This document shows, piece by piece, positions 16,581-24,282 of a stretch of DNA of 64,000 nt; the stretch's first letter is position 1, and every line of letters starts with the position of its first letter. Made by a program: the position numbers and the translations under genes. The DNA lies in assembly GCF_004340205.1 (NCBI RefSeq), contig NZ_SLWB01000005.1:175124-239123 (forward strand), given 5' to 3'. Below the pieces are notes generated by a model. It was not told where the DNA came from and ran no database searches. It saw only the letters and a program-made list of their open reading frames with translations. The stretch is from Acetobacteroides hydrogenigenes. Its GTDB lineage: Bacteria; Bacteroidota; Bacteroidia; Bacteroidales; ZOR0009.

Positions 16581-17056
16581 TTTACGGTCGATTTAAGTTT
16601 AGAACCAGGGTTGTTGAGCACCTTGTTGAGGGTTGTACTCTTGTAAGCGCTATGCTCAAAGGTATTGTCGAAGGCGATGGCATCGCTCGGACAGGCATCT
16701 ACGCATAAGCCGCAAAAGGTGCAAAGCCCCATGTGGTACACCCACTTGTCGAGTACCTTTTTCTTCTTACCATCCTCCTGCTCCTCCATCTTAGATAGAA
16801 TCTTAATGGTACCGTTTGGACAGTTGATCTCGCAAATACCGCAAGCCGTACAAGCGTGAAGGTTCTCAGCATCGTGGATAAGCGTAAGATTTCCCTTAAA
16901 GCGACTAGGAATAACCAGCGTATCGCGGTTTTCGGGGTAAGGCTGTACCAGCATCTTTTTAGGATGCGAGAAGTAGTAGCCCGTAAGCTTCATCCCTTGC
17001 CATAGCGAGCGAAGTGCAAGGAATATGCTTTTATAGTAGTTGAATATGCTTTTCAT
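16577..17056 (-). CDS. nuoI: NADH-quinone oxidoreductase subunit I (2 x 4Fe-4S)
   Basis: A 159-residue peripheral-arm subunit that carries clusters N6a and N6b. Both ferredoxin motifs are intact: CTACGICEINCP and CTFCGLCVDACP. The N-terminal amphipathic region (SLWQGMKLTGYYFSHPKKM) docks on the membrane arm. With no NuoE, F or G encoded here, this subunit, rather than an NADH module, may be the entry side for electrons from a ferredoxin-like donor (inference). Confidence 0.95.
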   Translation of the reverse strand: MKSIFNYYKSIFLALRSLWQGMKLTGYYFSHPKKMLVQPYPENRDTLVIPSRFKGNLTLIHDAENLHACTACGICEINCPNGTIKILSKMEEQEDGKKKKVLDKWVYHMGLCTFCGLCVDACPSDAIAFDNTFEHSAYKSTTLNKVLNNPGSKLKSTVK

Positions 17057-17067
17057 TGTGTTGCGGA

Positions 17068-18153
17068 TTATAGGAACCAGTTCATAAGGGTGATTATGGC
17101 CGCAATTACCATGTTAACGATGCTAACCGGTAGCAGATACTTCCACTCGAGCTTCAGCAGCTGGTCGATACGTAAGCGGGGGAACGTCCAACGGAACCAC
17201 ATGATTAGGAAGATAATGGCAAACGTTTTGCCAAAGAACCAAACTACACCGGGGATGTAGTCCATCAGGTGATTGAATACTTCGAGACCTGGAATATGGA
17301 ACGGCATCCATCCGCCAAGGAAGACGGTAGCGGCAAGCATGGATAGCACAAACAGGTTGCAGTATTCCGAGAGGAAGAACATGGCGAATTGCATTCCCGA
17401 ATACTCGGTATGGAATCCGGCGGTTAGCTCCTGCTCAGCTTCAGCAAGGTCGAAAGGTGCACGGTTTAGCTCGGCAGTACTTGCGATAATGTACACCACA
17501 AAGGCTACAACAGCAGGGATGTGACCCTTAAATATCCACCATAGGTCGCCCTGACTCATAATGATATCCTTAACGCTAAGACTACCTACCATAAGTACGA
17601 TGGTAATCAGCGAAAGGCCTGATGATAGCTCGTAGCTCACGATTTGTGCACCACTACGCATAGCACCAAGTAGTGCGTACTTGTTGTTGGATGCCCAACC
17701 TGCCATTAGAATACCAATTACCGAAAGTGAGCTTACTGAGGCAATGTAGAATACGCCAATGTTGATATCCCAGAACTGAACGCCTGGAGCAAACGACATC
17801 GGTGCAAAGGTCATAAAGCTTACGGCTGTAACCAAGAATGGAGCAATGGCAAACATGAGCTTATCGGCATTCTTGGGCGTAAGGCACTCCTTCATAAAGA
17901 GTTTAAGCACATCTGCCACAGCCTGAAGCGATCCCCATTTTCCAACGCGGTTTGGACCGTAGCGCATCTGCATAAATCCGGCAATCTTACGCTCGGCGTA
18001 AACCATTACGATTGCCATTACGATTACCAAACCGATAATGGCTAATCCACCTAGCACCAGCTCGGCCGCTAGCGCGAGATTGGGGCTTAGGGTTTGGTTG
18101 AGCCAAGTATCAATCGAATGGATGATATCTGCTAGTGTGATTGTTAGTAACAT
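17068..18153 (-). CDS. nuoH: NADH-quinone oxidoreductase subunit H
   Basis: A 361-residue inner-membrane subunit that lines the quinone chamber. Conserved features: VYAERKIAGFMQMRYGPNRV in the first loop, KLFMKECLTPKNADK, and the acidic loop AELNRAPFDLAEAEQELTAG, followed by FFLSEYCNLFVLSMLAATVF. It has eight or nine helices and the usual length. It is separated from nuoD by 116 nt of degenerate repeat DNA (18154-18269), the only sizeable gap in the operon. Confidence 0.95.
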   Translation of the reverse strand: MLLTITLADIIHSIDTWLNQTLSPNLALAAELVLGGLAIIGLVIVMAIVMVYAERKIAGFMQMRYGPNRVGKWGSLQAVADVLKLFMKECLTPKNADKLMFAIAPFLVTAVSFMTFAPMSFAPGVQFWDINIGVFYIASVSSLSVIGILMAGWASNNKYALLGAMRSGAQIVSYELSSGLSLITIVLMVGSLSVKDIIMSQGDLWWIFKGHIPAVVAFVVYIIASTAELNRAPFDLAEAEQELTAGFHTEYSGMQFAMFFLSEYCNLFVLSMLAATVFLGGWMPFHIPGLEVFNHLMDYIPGVVWFFGKTFAIIFLIMWFRWTFPRLRIDQLLKLEWKYLLPVSIVNMVIAAIITLMNWFL

Positions 18154-18269
18154 TATTGTTCTTGTTTAAGATTTGCAAAGTGAGATTTGTGATTTGCGTA
18201 TTGCGAAAGGTGATTTGTGATAAAAATCCCACGTCGCACATCGCTTATCTCATATCCCATATCGCCCAT
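18154..18269. repeat. Degenerate repeat spacer inside the nuo operon
   Basis: A low-complexity stretch built of TGAGATTTGTGATTTGCG-like words on the left and CATCGCTTATCTCATATCCC-like words on the right, loosely complementary. The other nuo genes abut or overlap, so this looks inserted. Confidence 0.5.
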
Positions 18270-19394
18270 CTATCTATCAATATCAGGGATTATTAAGTCG
18301 AGCGTCGACATGATGGCGATCATATCGCCAATCTTTTGGCCGATAAACATTTTACGCAGTGCGCTTAGGTTGGCAAAGTTTGGGGTGCGGTACTTTAAGC
18401 GGTAGGGTTTAGAACCTCCATCGCTCACCAGGTACACGCCTAGTTCGCCACGAGCGGTTTCTACGCGCTGGTAGTACTCGCCCTCTGGCACTTTAGGAAC
18501 ACCCTTCAGCTTTTCGCGGTAGGGACCCGAGGGGATATTGTCAATCAGCTGCTCGATGATGCTTATCGACTGCTTCATCTCGTCCATGCGAACCATGTAG
18601 CGATCCCAGCAGTCACCGCCTTTGTAGATGATCTCTTCGAATTGAAGCTTATCGTATCCATCGTAAGGGAAGCGCTTGCGGACATCGCATGCTAACCCAG
18701 AAGCACGCGCAACCGGACCACATGCCCCAAAGCTGATGACATCCTCTAAGCTAATTCGTCCGATTCCTTTCAAACGGCTTTGAACAATAACGTTGTTGGT
18801 GTACAGCTGGTCGAACTCGGGAAGGTTCTTCTTAAACTGCTCGATCCAACGCTTCACATCTTTCACAAAGTTAGGATGTATATCCTGAAGAACACCTCCT
18901 GGGGTAATGTAGCTCATGGTAAGGCGGTTCCCGGTCGATTCTTCGAAGATTTCGAGGATGGTTTCGCGCTCGCGGAAGCCGAGAAAGAATGGAGTTACGG
19001 CTCCCATGTCCAAACCAAGACATCCCCACCATAGCTGGTGCGAAGCAAGGCGTTGCAGCTCGGCCATTATAATACGTATGGCCTGAGCACGGGCTGGAAC
19101 CTCGATTTGCATACCCTTTTCAACGGCTAGTGATACTGCCTGGTTGTTCATGTGAGCCGAGAGGTAGTCCATACGGCTGGTAAGGTGAACGCACTGCTTA
19201 TAGGTTAGCGCCTCGTTCATTTTTTCGATACCACGGTGGATATACCCTAGATTAGGTTCTACGTCAACAACCGTTTCGCCATTAAGCCTCATCTTTAGGT
19301 GAAGTACACCGTGGGTAGAGGGGTGCTGCGGCCCAATGTTGATGACAAAACTTTGCTCGTCTTCAGACTCTGAAAAATGTTTAATGATCTCCAT
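18270..19394 (-). CDS. nuoD: NADH-quinone oxidoreductase subunit D
   Basis: A 374-residue peripheral-arm subunit that forms the quinone site with NuoB. It is related to the large subunit of NiFe hydrogenases. Signature: NIGPQHPSTHGVLHLKMRL with the quinone-binding His and neighbours; also EKMNEALTYKQCVHLTSRMD and the C-terminal DLIIPDIDR. It is separate from nuoC rather than fused, and starts 4 nt after nuoC ends. Length and motifs are complete. Confidence 0.96.
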   Translation of the reverse strand: MEIIKHFSESEDEQSFVINIGPQHPSTHGVLHLKMRLNGETVVDVEPNLGYIHRGIEKMNEALTYKQCVHLTSRMDYLSAHMNNQAVSLAVEKGMQIEVPARAQAIRIIMAELQRLASHQLWWGCLGLDMGAVTPFFLGFRERETILEIFEESTGNRLTMSYITPGGVLQDIHPNFVKDVKRWIEQFKKNLPEFDQLYTNNVIVQSRLKGIGRISLEDVISFGACGPVARASGLACDVRKRFPYDGYDKLQFEEIIYKGGDCWDRYMVRMDEMKQSISIIEQLIDNIPSGPYREKLKGVPKVPEGEYYQRVETARGELGVYLVSDGGSKPYRLKYRTPNFANLSALRKMFIGQKIGDMIAIMSTLDLIIPDIDR

Positions 19395-19398
19395 AGGG

Positions 19399-19854
19399 TT
19401 ACAGCGATATCATATGTTCATCGGTATAATCTTTACGTAGCGGATATCCTGGCCAATCTTCGCCAAGCATAAAGCGGCGAAGGTGGGGATGGCCGTTAAA
19501 ACGGATACCAAAAAGGTCGAAAATCTCGTTTTCGAAGAATTCGGCTCCAGCCCAAAGCGATATGGCTGAGTCTACCTCTGCATTGTCGCGATCTTCGAGC
19601 TTTACTTTAAGTACCATGTCGTGCTTGTGAGGGTAGGAGTGTAGGTGGTAAACCACCTCGAAGTAGGTTTTACGATCTACGGCTGTTTCGCACATTAGAA
19701 AGTTAAACAGTGTGGCGTCGTCGTTCTTAAGGCGCGAAAGCACCTTTACGAGGTCTTCCTTTGGAACCCATAGTAGCGGAAAATCGAACGTATCCTCTAC
19801 CGTATACTGTGGGAACGTTCTGGTAAGGTAGTCCTTTAGCTCTTCTCTACTCAT
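19399..19854 (-). CDS. nuoC: NADH-quinone oxidoreductase subunit C
   Basis: A 151-residue peripheral subunit (30-kDa homologue). The family signature is intact near the C-terminus: [20 protein letters not shown], then [16 protein letters not shown]. It is shorter than many homologues because the N-terminal extension is absent, which is common in this phylum. It overlaps nuoB by 8 nt. Confidence 0.94.
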   Translation of the reverse strand: MSREELKDYLTRTFPQYTVEDTFDFPLLWVPKEDLVKVLSRLKNDDATLFNFLMCETAVDRKTYFEVVYHLHSYPHKHDMVLKVKLEDRDNAEVDSAISLWAGAEFFENEIFDLFGIRFNGHPHLRRFMLGEDWPGYPLRKDYTDEHMISL

Positions 19855-20395
19855 CGTCCTGTTTCTTTTTGGGTTTGTCTATTACGTAGGCTCTCGACTT
19901 CATGATCTTCGCCTGAAGGGCCATCATCCCTTCTAGTAAAGCCTCGGGGCGTGGTGGGCATCCGGGAATGTAAACATCAACCGGAATTACGTTGTCGACA
20001 CCTTTTACTACCGAGTAGGAGTTGTAAAAGAATGGTCCGCCTGATACGGCGCAGGCACCCATGGCAATAACGTACTTGGGCTCTGCCATTTGGTCGTAAA
20101 GTCGCTTTAGTACGGGGGCCATTTTGTAGGTAATGGTTCCTGCTACGATAATCAGGTCGGCCTGGCGTGGGGTAGCGCGTGCCACCTCGAATCCGAATCG
20201 CGACCAGTCGTACTTGGCCGATGCTGCCGACATCATTTCGATGGCGCAGCAGCTTGTCCCGAAGGTAAGCGGCCATAGCGAGTTGCTACGAGCCCAGTTG
20301 GCCAGCTTGTCAACCGTGGTAACCAAGAAGTTGGTTTTTCCTGTTTCGTCGGCATAAACCTCGCCGGGGAAATCAGGTTTTTGAGTTACATCCAT
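19847..20395 (-). CDS. nuoB: NADH-quinone oxidoreductase subunit B (N2 cluster)
   Basis: A 182-residue subunit that holds the terminal 4Fe-4S cluster N2. The ligand cysteines are visible: the tandem pair in [10 protein letters not shown], one in [11 protein letters not shown] and one in [13 protein letters not shown]. It overlaps nuoA by 10 nt and nuoC by 8 nt, so the first three genes are probably translationally coupled. Confidence 0.96.
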   Translation of the reverse strand: MDVTQKPDFPGEVYADETGKTNFLVTTVDKLANWARSNSLWPLTFGTSCCAIEMMSAASAKYDWSRFGFEVARATPRQADLIIVAGTITYKMAPVLKRLYDQMAEPKYVIAMGACAVSGGPFFYNSYSVVKGVDNVIPVDVYIPGCPPRPEALLEGMMALQAKIMKSRAYVIDKPKKKQDDE

Positions 20396-20736
20396 TGTAG
20401 CGCTTTCTTTTTATAGGCATATAGCAGCCCGAGAAACAGTACGAGCACAAAAAAGAGCATCTCTACGAGCGCCACAACGCCTACGCTCCTAAAGGCCACA
20501 GCCCAAGGGTACATAAACGCGATCTCGACATCGAAGAGCAAAAAGACAAGGGCAAAGAGATAGTAACCAACATGGAACTGAATCCATGTGGCTCCCTCGG
20601 TTTGGATACCGCACTCGTAGGCCTCTTCCTTTAGGGGATTTGGCTTTTTAACCGACATTGCTTTACCCAGCCCAATAGCCAAAGCAGCGAAGAATAGGCC
20701 GCAGAACATTAGCAAAAGGAGTGATACACTTCCCAT
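20386..20736 (-). CDS. nuoA: NADH-quinone oxidoreductase subunit A
   Basis: A 116-residue three-helix membrane subunit and the first gene of the operon. The family loop [20 protein letters not shown] and the acidic helix [18 protein letters not shown] are intact. A leader of about 210 nt separates it from the predicted promoter at 20958-20987. Confidence 0.94.
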   Translation of the reverse strand: MGSVSLLLLMFCGLFFAALAIGLGKAMSVKKPNPLKEEAYECGIQTEGATWIQFHVGYYLFALVFLLFDVEIAFMYPWAVAFRSVGVVALVEMLFFVLVLFLGLLYAYKKKALQWM

Positions 20737-21742
20737 ATATAAGCCTTAATTATAGTGTTGAAATAGAAATACAAGCATCACATCCACCGAATGCCTGCCG
20801 CATGCAGTGGATCATCGATGGTTAGTGCCAAGGTGATTAAAAAACAGATGCGTTAGCGCATCTCTAAACAGGAGGAGAAAATGTGTAGCCAAATAGCGTT
20901 GCTTGCATAAGCATCGAGTTTAAATTAGTAATCAAATTTTGGCTTTTAGAATTGGCGCAAAATTAAACGGTTTATTCTGTTTTGCAATAAAAATATTACT
21001 TTATATAAAGTCTGTTATGGTGGAACAATAGGGATAAAAAATGTCTTTAAACACCATGATTTGATGGTAGATGAAGTTGTGAATAAAATAACAAGAATTT
21101 GTTGTTAACACTATATTGAACAACTTAGCTTGTTGTGGTGTTTGTTGTTAACTGTCATATAATCAGTGAGGCTATGCAAATCAAAACATATAAACAAGGT
21201 TAACTTTGGGCTTTTTTTGTGTGACTTTTTCTGTGATAAAGTTAACACTAACGATTATGTGAAAATTTACACAAATAGAGGTAATAATTATATTTTATTT
21301 AGGGTTTATTTTACGCTTTTGCCGATTTGTAATTATCTGTAATGTTCTTTTTGGGTATTTTTAATTTGAAATAGTCGAAAGCTAGCATTGGAAATATTGT
21401 TCGAAAATCTGTAGCCTCTCATTTTATGCTGAAGCTTTGTGGTAGACTTCTTATCTGCACTTACGGCATTCGTCCCAGCCGGTATTTACATGCCATCATC
21501 AGCAGCATTGGGCAAGGGTGTAGATTTTGGAACATATAAAAAGGTGTATGCTGTAGCTATTGTGTTGCCCGTCCAAGGCGGCGTTTGATTTTCAGAAGTA
21601 GATAAGTTACTGCCGTTCGAACTAAATCAGCATTAGGCTTACTTAAGGCATTTAACGTATTATAAATAAACATATATTTACACGGGGAAATAATCTGTTG
21701 TGTGAGCTAATGGGAGCTGTAAACCTTATTAATTCTTGGAAT
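20737..21742. other. AT-rich spacer with the nuo promoter
   Basis: Carries the nuo leader and promoter, then about 450 nt of AT-rich DNA with nothing recognisable. At 21440-21590 a frame reads SALTAFVPAGIYMPSSAALG and ends in a stop; it has no good start or family and may be the relic of a membrane-protein gene. A TATATTTA near 21673 could be a weak -7 box for the next gene. Confidence 0.45.
20958..20987 (-). promoter_or_regulatory. nuo operon promoter
   Basis: On the minus strand, TTG (20985-20987), a 19-nt spacer and TAATTTTG (20958-20965): an exact Bacteroides-type -33/-7 pair. It leaves a leader of roughly 210 nt before nuoA. Confidence 0.7.
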
Positions 21743-22066
21743 ATGAAATCAAGAACATGTCCAAATTGCGGCTACAAGTATTCGCTCTCCGAATACTACC
21801 GTAAGGTGATCTTCAACTTTTCCGGCTCGACTTGGAATTGTAGCAAATGCGGTTCAGAATTGGCTGTTAACAGCGGGAAGCGACTAATTCTTATCGCGGT
21901 GGGTATTCTTCCTATATTCTTCAACTATTTTATAGTGGAAGGGATTATGAGCTACCTACAAGTTTCAATTGTGCTTGGATGTATCGTGTTTGGCGTTACC
22001 TTTCTACTTTGGTATTTTTTTGTTACCAGCTTCGAGGGGTTTGTGCTGACAAAGGAGCGCGAGTAG
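21743..22066 (+). CDS. Zinc-ribbon membrane protein
   Basis: A 107-residue protein. It has an N-terminal zinc ribbon with CPNCGYKYSLSEYY and, about 24 residues later, CSKCGSEL. Two membrane helices follow: LILIAVGILPIFFNYFIV and VSIVLGCIVFGVTFLLWYFF. It resembles the short family in which two CxxC pairs flank about 20 residues ahead of two helices. The role is unknown. I start at the ATG at 21743, where the zinc ribbon begins; an upstream ATG at 21710 adds 11 residues of no recognisable character. Confidence 0.68.
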   Translation: MKSRTCPNCGYKYSLSEYYRKVIFNFSGSTWNCSKCGSELAVNSGKRLILIAVGILPIFFNYFIVEGIMSYLQVSIVLGCIVFGVTFLLWYFFVTSFEGFVLTKERE

Positions 22067-22196
22067 CCGCTAGTCTGTTGTCGATAGCGCGCTTTGGGAT
22101 TAGGTGGCGCTCATTTTTACCCACTTGATTTGCAAAAGGTGTAATTCGAGAAGTAGGAGATGAACTGTAGCGGGCATCACGAGCCCTCTTTTTGGC

Positions 22197-22204
22197 TACT
22201 TTTG
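22197..22204 (+). promoter_or_regulatory. -7 element for the thioesterase gene
   Basis: TACTTTTG matches TAnnTTTG, 45 nt before the start codon. A small GGGC/GCCC stem with a T-run just upstream (22172-22194) may end the previous gene. Confidence 0.45.
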
Positions 22205-22249
22205 TGCATCCGTGAGGATTGACCATTCGTTGCTGAAAAAACTACGGAA

Positions 22250-23008
22250 ATGACAGAGCTTACAGAACAACAGCTAACCCTTTTTACCCCCTATAGCATA
22301 ACATCGGCCGACACCGACATGAACGCCCGCCTTCGCTTGGGCGCAATGGTAAACCTGCTGATTCAATCGGCCATCGGCTCGGCCGAGAGGCTTGGATTTG
22401 GCTTTGGCGACCTTAGCCAGCAGCATCTCTTCTGGGTACTTAGGAATCTTACCGTCGAAATTTACCGCCCCGTTAGCTGGAGCGAGGAATTGGTGGTGGA
22501 AACCTGGCCAAAGGATATAGAGGGGATACTTTACCTCCGCGATTTTGTGGTGCGCGACCGAAAGGGTGGGGTGGTTGCCCGAGCAACTTCGGGCTGGCTG
22601 GCCATCGACCGTACCTCTAAGCGCCCCAAGCGCTTTAATCCCGAGCAAATGCAGTATTTTACTCACCTTCGCGAGAAGCACGCGCTGGGATACAGCCCCG
22701 AGCGGCTTAACGAGGTTTCTGGTTGCGACGAGTTCTTTGTTACCCCAACCTTTTTCGATATCGACCTGAACCGTCACGTAACCTCCACCCGCTACATCGA
22801 TTGGATGGTGGACACCCTGCCTCTCGAGTTCCTGCTCGAGCGAAATCCGGTAAGGCTTTCGATCAACTACCTAAAGGAAACGATGCTCGGCAGCTCCATA
22901 AAGCTGGTGCGCTGCACCAAAGAGCCCAGCATCTTCGAATTCGAGGGGATTAACGAGACGGCTGGCGCTTCGGCATTCCGCGGAAGGATCGAGTACGCTT
23001 CGATTTAG
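22250..23008 (+). CDS. Acyl-ACP thioesterase
   Basis: A 252-residue double-hotdog acyl-[acyl carrier protein] thioesterase of the plant FatA/FatB-like bacterial family. It releases free fatty acids from ACP in the cytoplasm. The first hotdog includes TPYSITSADTDMNARLRLGA and SAERLGFGFGDLSQQHLFWV. The second carries the catalytic-type motif FFDIDLNRHVTSTRYIDWM (Asn, His and the Asp/Glu region). Length fits the family. It is monocistronic, with a -7 element at 22197, and is followed by a 21-nt repeat array (23139-23314). Chain-length preference cannot be read from sequence. Confidence 0.88.
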   Translation: MTELTEQQLTLFTPYSITSADTDMNARLRLGAMVNLLIQSAIGSAERLGFGFGDLSQQHLFWVLRNLTVEIYRPVSWSEELVVETWPKDIEGILYLRDFVVRDRKGGVVARATSGWLAIDRTSKRPKRFNPEQMQYFTHLREKHALGYSPERLNEVSGCDEFFVTPTFFDIDLNRHVTSTRYIDWMVDTLPLEFLLERNPVRLSINYLKETMLGSSIKLVRCTKEPSIFEFEGINETAGASAFRGRIEYASI

Positions 23009-23138
23009 GATTTTTGCGGCTGCAGAATTCCCGCGTAGTGCTCAACTCTATTTCAACAACTATAGACAGCTTGGATAGACCCGGCTATGGGCTAAGGCGT
23101 CTGCCAAACGAAGCTAGAGGATGCTTTTTGAATGGTCG

Positions 23139-23314
23139 ACCCTGCAAAGAGCAGCCTGCACCCTGCAAAGAGCAGGGTACACCTTCCAAATTGCAGGGTC
23201 GAGAACGTAAAAAGCAGGGTACACCCTGCAAAAAGCAGCCTGTACCCTGCAAAGAGCAGGGTGAACCTTGCAAATTGCAGGGTGCAGGATGTAAAAAGCA
23301 GCCTAAACCCTGCC
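23139..23314. repeat. 21-nt tandem repeat array 1
   Basis: Eight units of 21 nt plus a partial ninth, also organised as two 84-nt higher-order copies (23139-23222 and 23223-23306). Unit type: ACCCTGCAAAGAGCAGGGT, itself a palindrome (CCCTGC/GCAGGG) with an asymmetric AAAGA centre. Because 21 is a multiple of 3, several frames stay open on both strands and encode Cys- or Gln-rich heptads; these are not taken as proteins. The array ends in CCCTGCCTTTTTT and lies between convergent genes. Confidence 0.85.
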
Positions 23315-23349
23315 TTTTTTGACGATGTGCCTACAGCTTTCTCCTTGTT

Positions 23350-24123
23350 CTACAGCGGCAGGTAGCGCTTCTCCCCCTTCTCGAAGTAGCAGATGCGCGT
23401 ATAGCCCACCGCCCTAAGCATCGCAGCGGCTTCGTCGAAGAATTGCCCGACGTTGTCGCGGTGGTGGGCATCGGAGCCGAGGGTGACGTCTACGCCCAGC
23501 TGGTGGTACAGCTCAACGATGGTGCGGTGGGGGTAGAAGTCGTTGCAGGGCTTAATCCTGCCGTTGGTGTTGATCTCGTAGGCCATATTCTTGGCCTTTA
23601 TCTTCTGCCCAATGCTTAGGTATTTTTCGGTAAGGTCGATGCTGCTGTAGTGGCCGTACTTTTTGGGCAGATCAAGATGGCCAACGATGTTGTACAGGCC
23701 GGTATCCACCATCTCCTCTAAAAGATCGAGGTAGCGGGAGTACGTCGCATCCACATCCTTGCCCTCCCAGTCGGGGGCGTTGCTGTCGATGTTCCAGTCG
23801 CCGAGGTAGTGCACCGAGCCGATGATGTAGTCCCAGCCGTTATCGGCCTTCAGCAGGGCTACGCGGCTTTCGCACCCCGGCACGTAGTCCACCTCCATCC
23901 CAAAAAGGATCTTGGCGGATGATGTGCCCGTCTTCAGCGCGGCCATGGTGCTGCGCATATCCTCGAAGAGGTGGGGCTTCGTGGTCCAAGGGTTGTCGTG
24001 AAAGCAGAGGTGGTCCGAGATGCCGTACACGGCTATCCCCCGTTGGATGGCGGCTTCAACCATCTCGGAGTGGGAGCTTCGTCCGTCGGAGAAGGTGGTG
24101 TGCGAGTGTAGATCTACCAGCAT
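23350..24123 (-). CDS. PHP-domain histidinol-phosphatase family protein
   Basis: A 257-residue PHP-superfamily phosphoesterase that resembles HisK-type histidinol phosphatases. The metal-binding motifs are complete and in order: DLHSHTTFSDGR (HxH, residues 6-8), GISDHLCFHD, FGMEVDYVPG, IIGSVHYLGDW, IVGHLDLPKK and VTLGSDAHHRDNVG. Such enzymes hydrolyse L-histidinol phosphate, though many paralogues act on other phosphates. No his genes are nearby, so histidine synthesis is only one option. A promoter with an 18-nt spacer is at 24154-24182. Confidence 0.85.
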   Translation of the reverse strand: MLVDLHSHTTFSDGRSSHSEMVEAAIQRGIAVYGISDHLCFHDNPWTTKPHLFEDMRSTMAALKTGTSSAKILFGMEVDYVPGCESRVALLKADNGWDYIIGSVHYLGDWNIDSNAPDWEGKDVDATYSRYLDLLEEMVDTGLYNIVGHLDLPKKYGHYSSIDLTEKYLSIGQKIKAKNMAYEINTNGRIKPCNDFYPHRTIVELYHQLGVDVTLGSDAHHRDNVGQFFDEAAAMLRAVGYTRICYFEKGEKRYLPL

Positions 24124-24153
24124 GGTTGTGCGAGTTTTGTCCTAAAGCTGCCG

Positions 24154-24182
24154 CAAATATAGGGCTCAAATGTTAGCTGCAA
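24154..24182 (-). promoter_or_regulatory. Promoter for the PHP-domain gene
   Basis: On the minus strand, TTG (24180-24182), 18 nt, then TATATTTG (24154-24161). About 30 nt before the start codon. Confidence 0.55.
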
Positions 24183-24252
24183 GCTTTTTTTGGGTGATGT
24201 ATTCTTAGCTCAATGGTAAAGATGGCTTCTCGGTAGGCCAGGAAGGCGCGTC

Positions 24253-24260
24253 TAACTTTG
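24253..24260 (+). promoter_or_regulatory. -7 element for the sensor gene
   Basis: TAACTTTG matches TAnnTTTG, 22 nt before the ATG at 24283. Confidence 0.5.
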
Positions 24261-24282
24261 TGCTAGAAAATAGACTCAAAAA

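Noticed and set aside
21440..21590. Short frame reading SALTAFVPAGIYMPSSAALG
   Set aside because: No start codon in a plausible context and no family; mentioned only as a possible relic.
23014..23322. Cys-rich heptad protein (PCKEQG repeats) on the plus strand, with a mirrored frame on the minus strand
   Set aside because: The 21-nt period is a multiple of 3, so any open unit keeps frames open on both strands; there is no promoter or sensible N-terminus, and palindromy of the DNA explains the pattern better.
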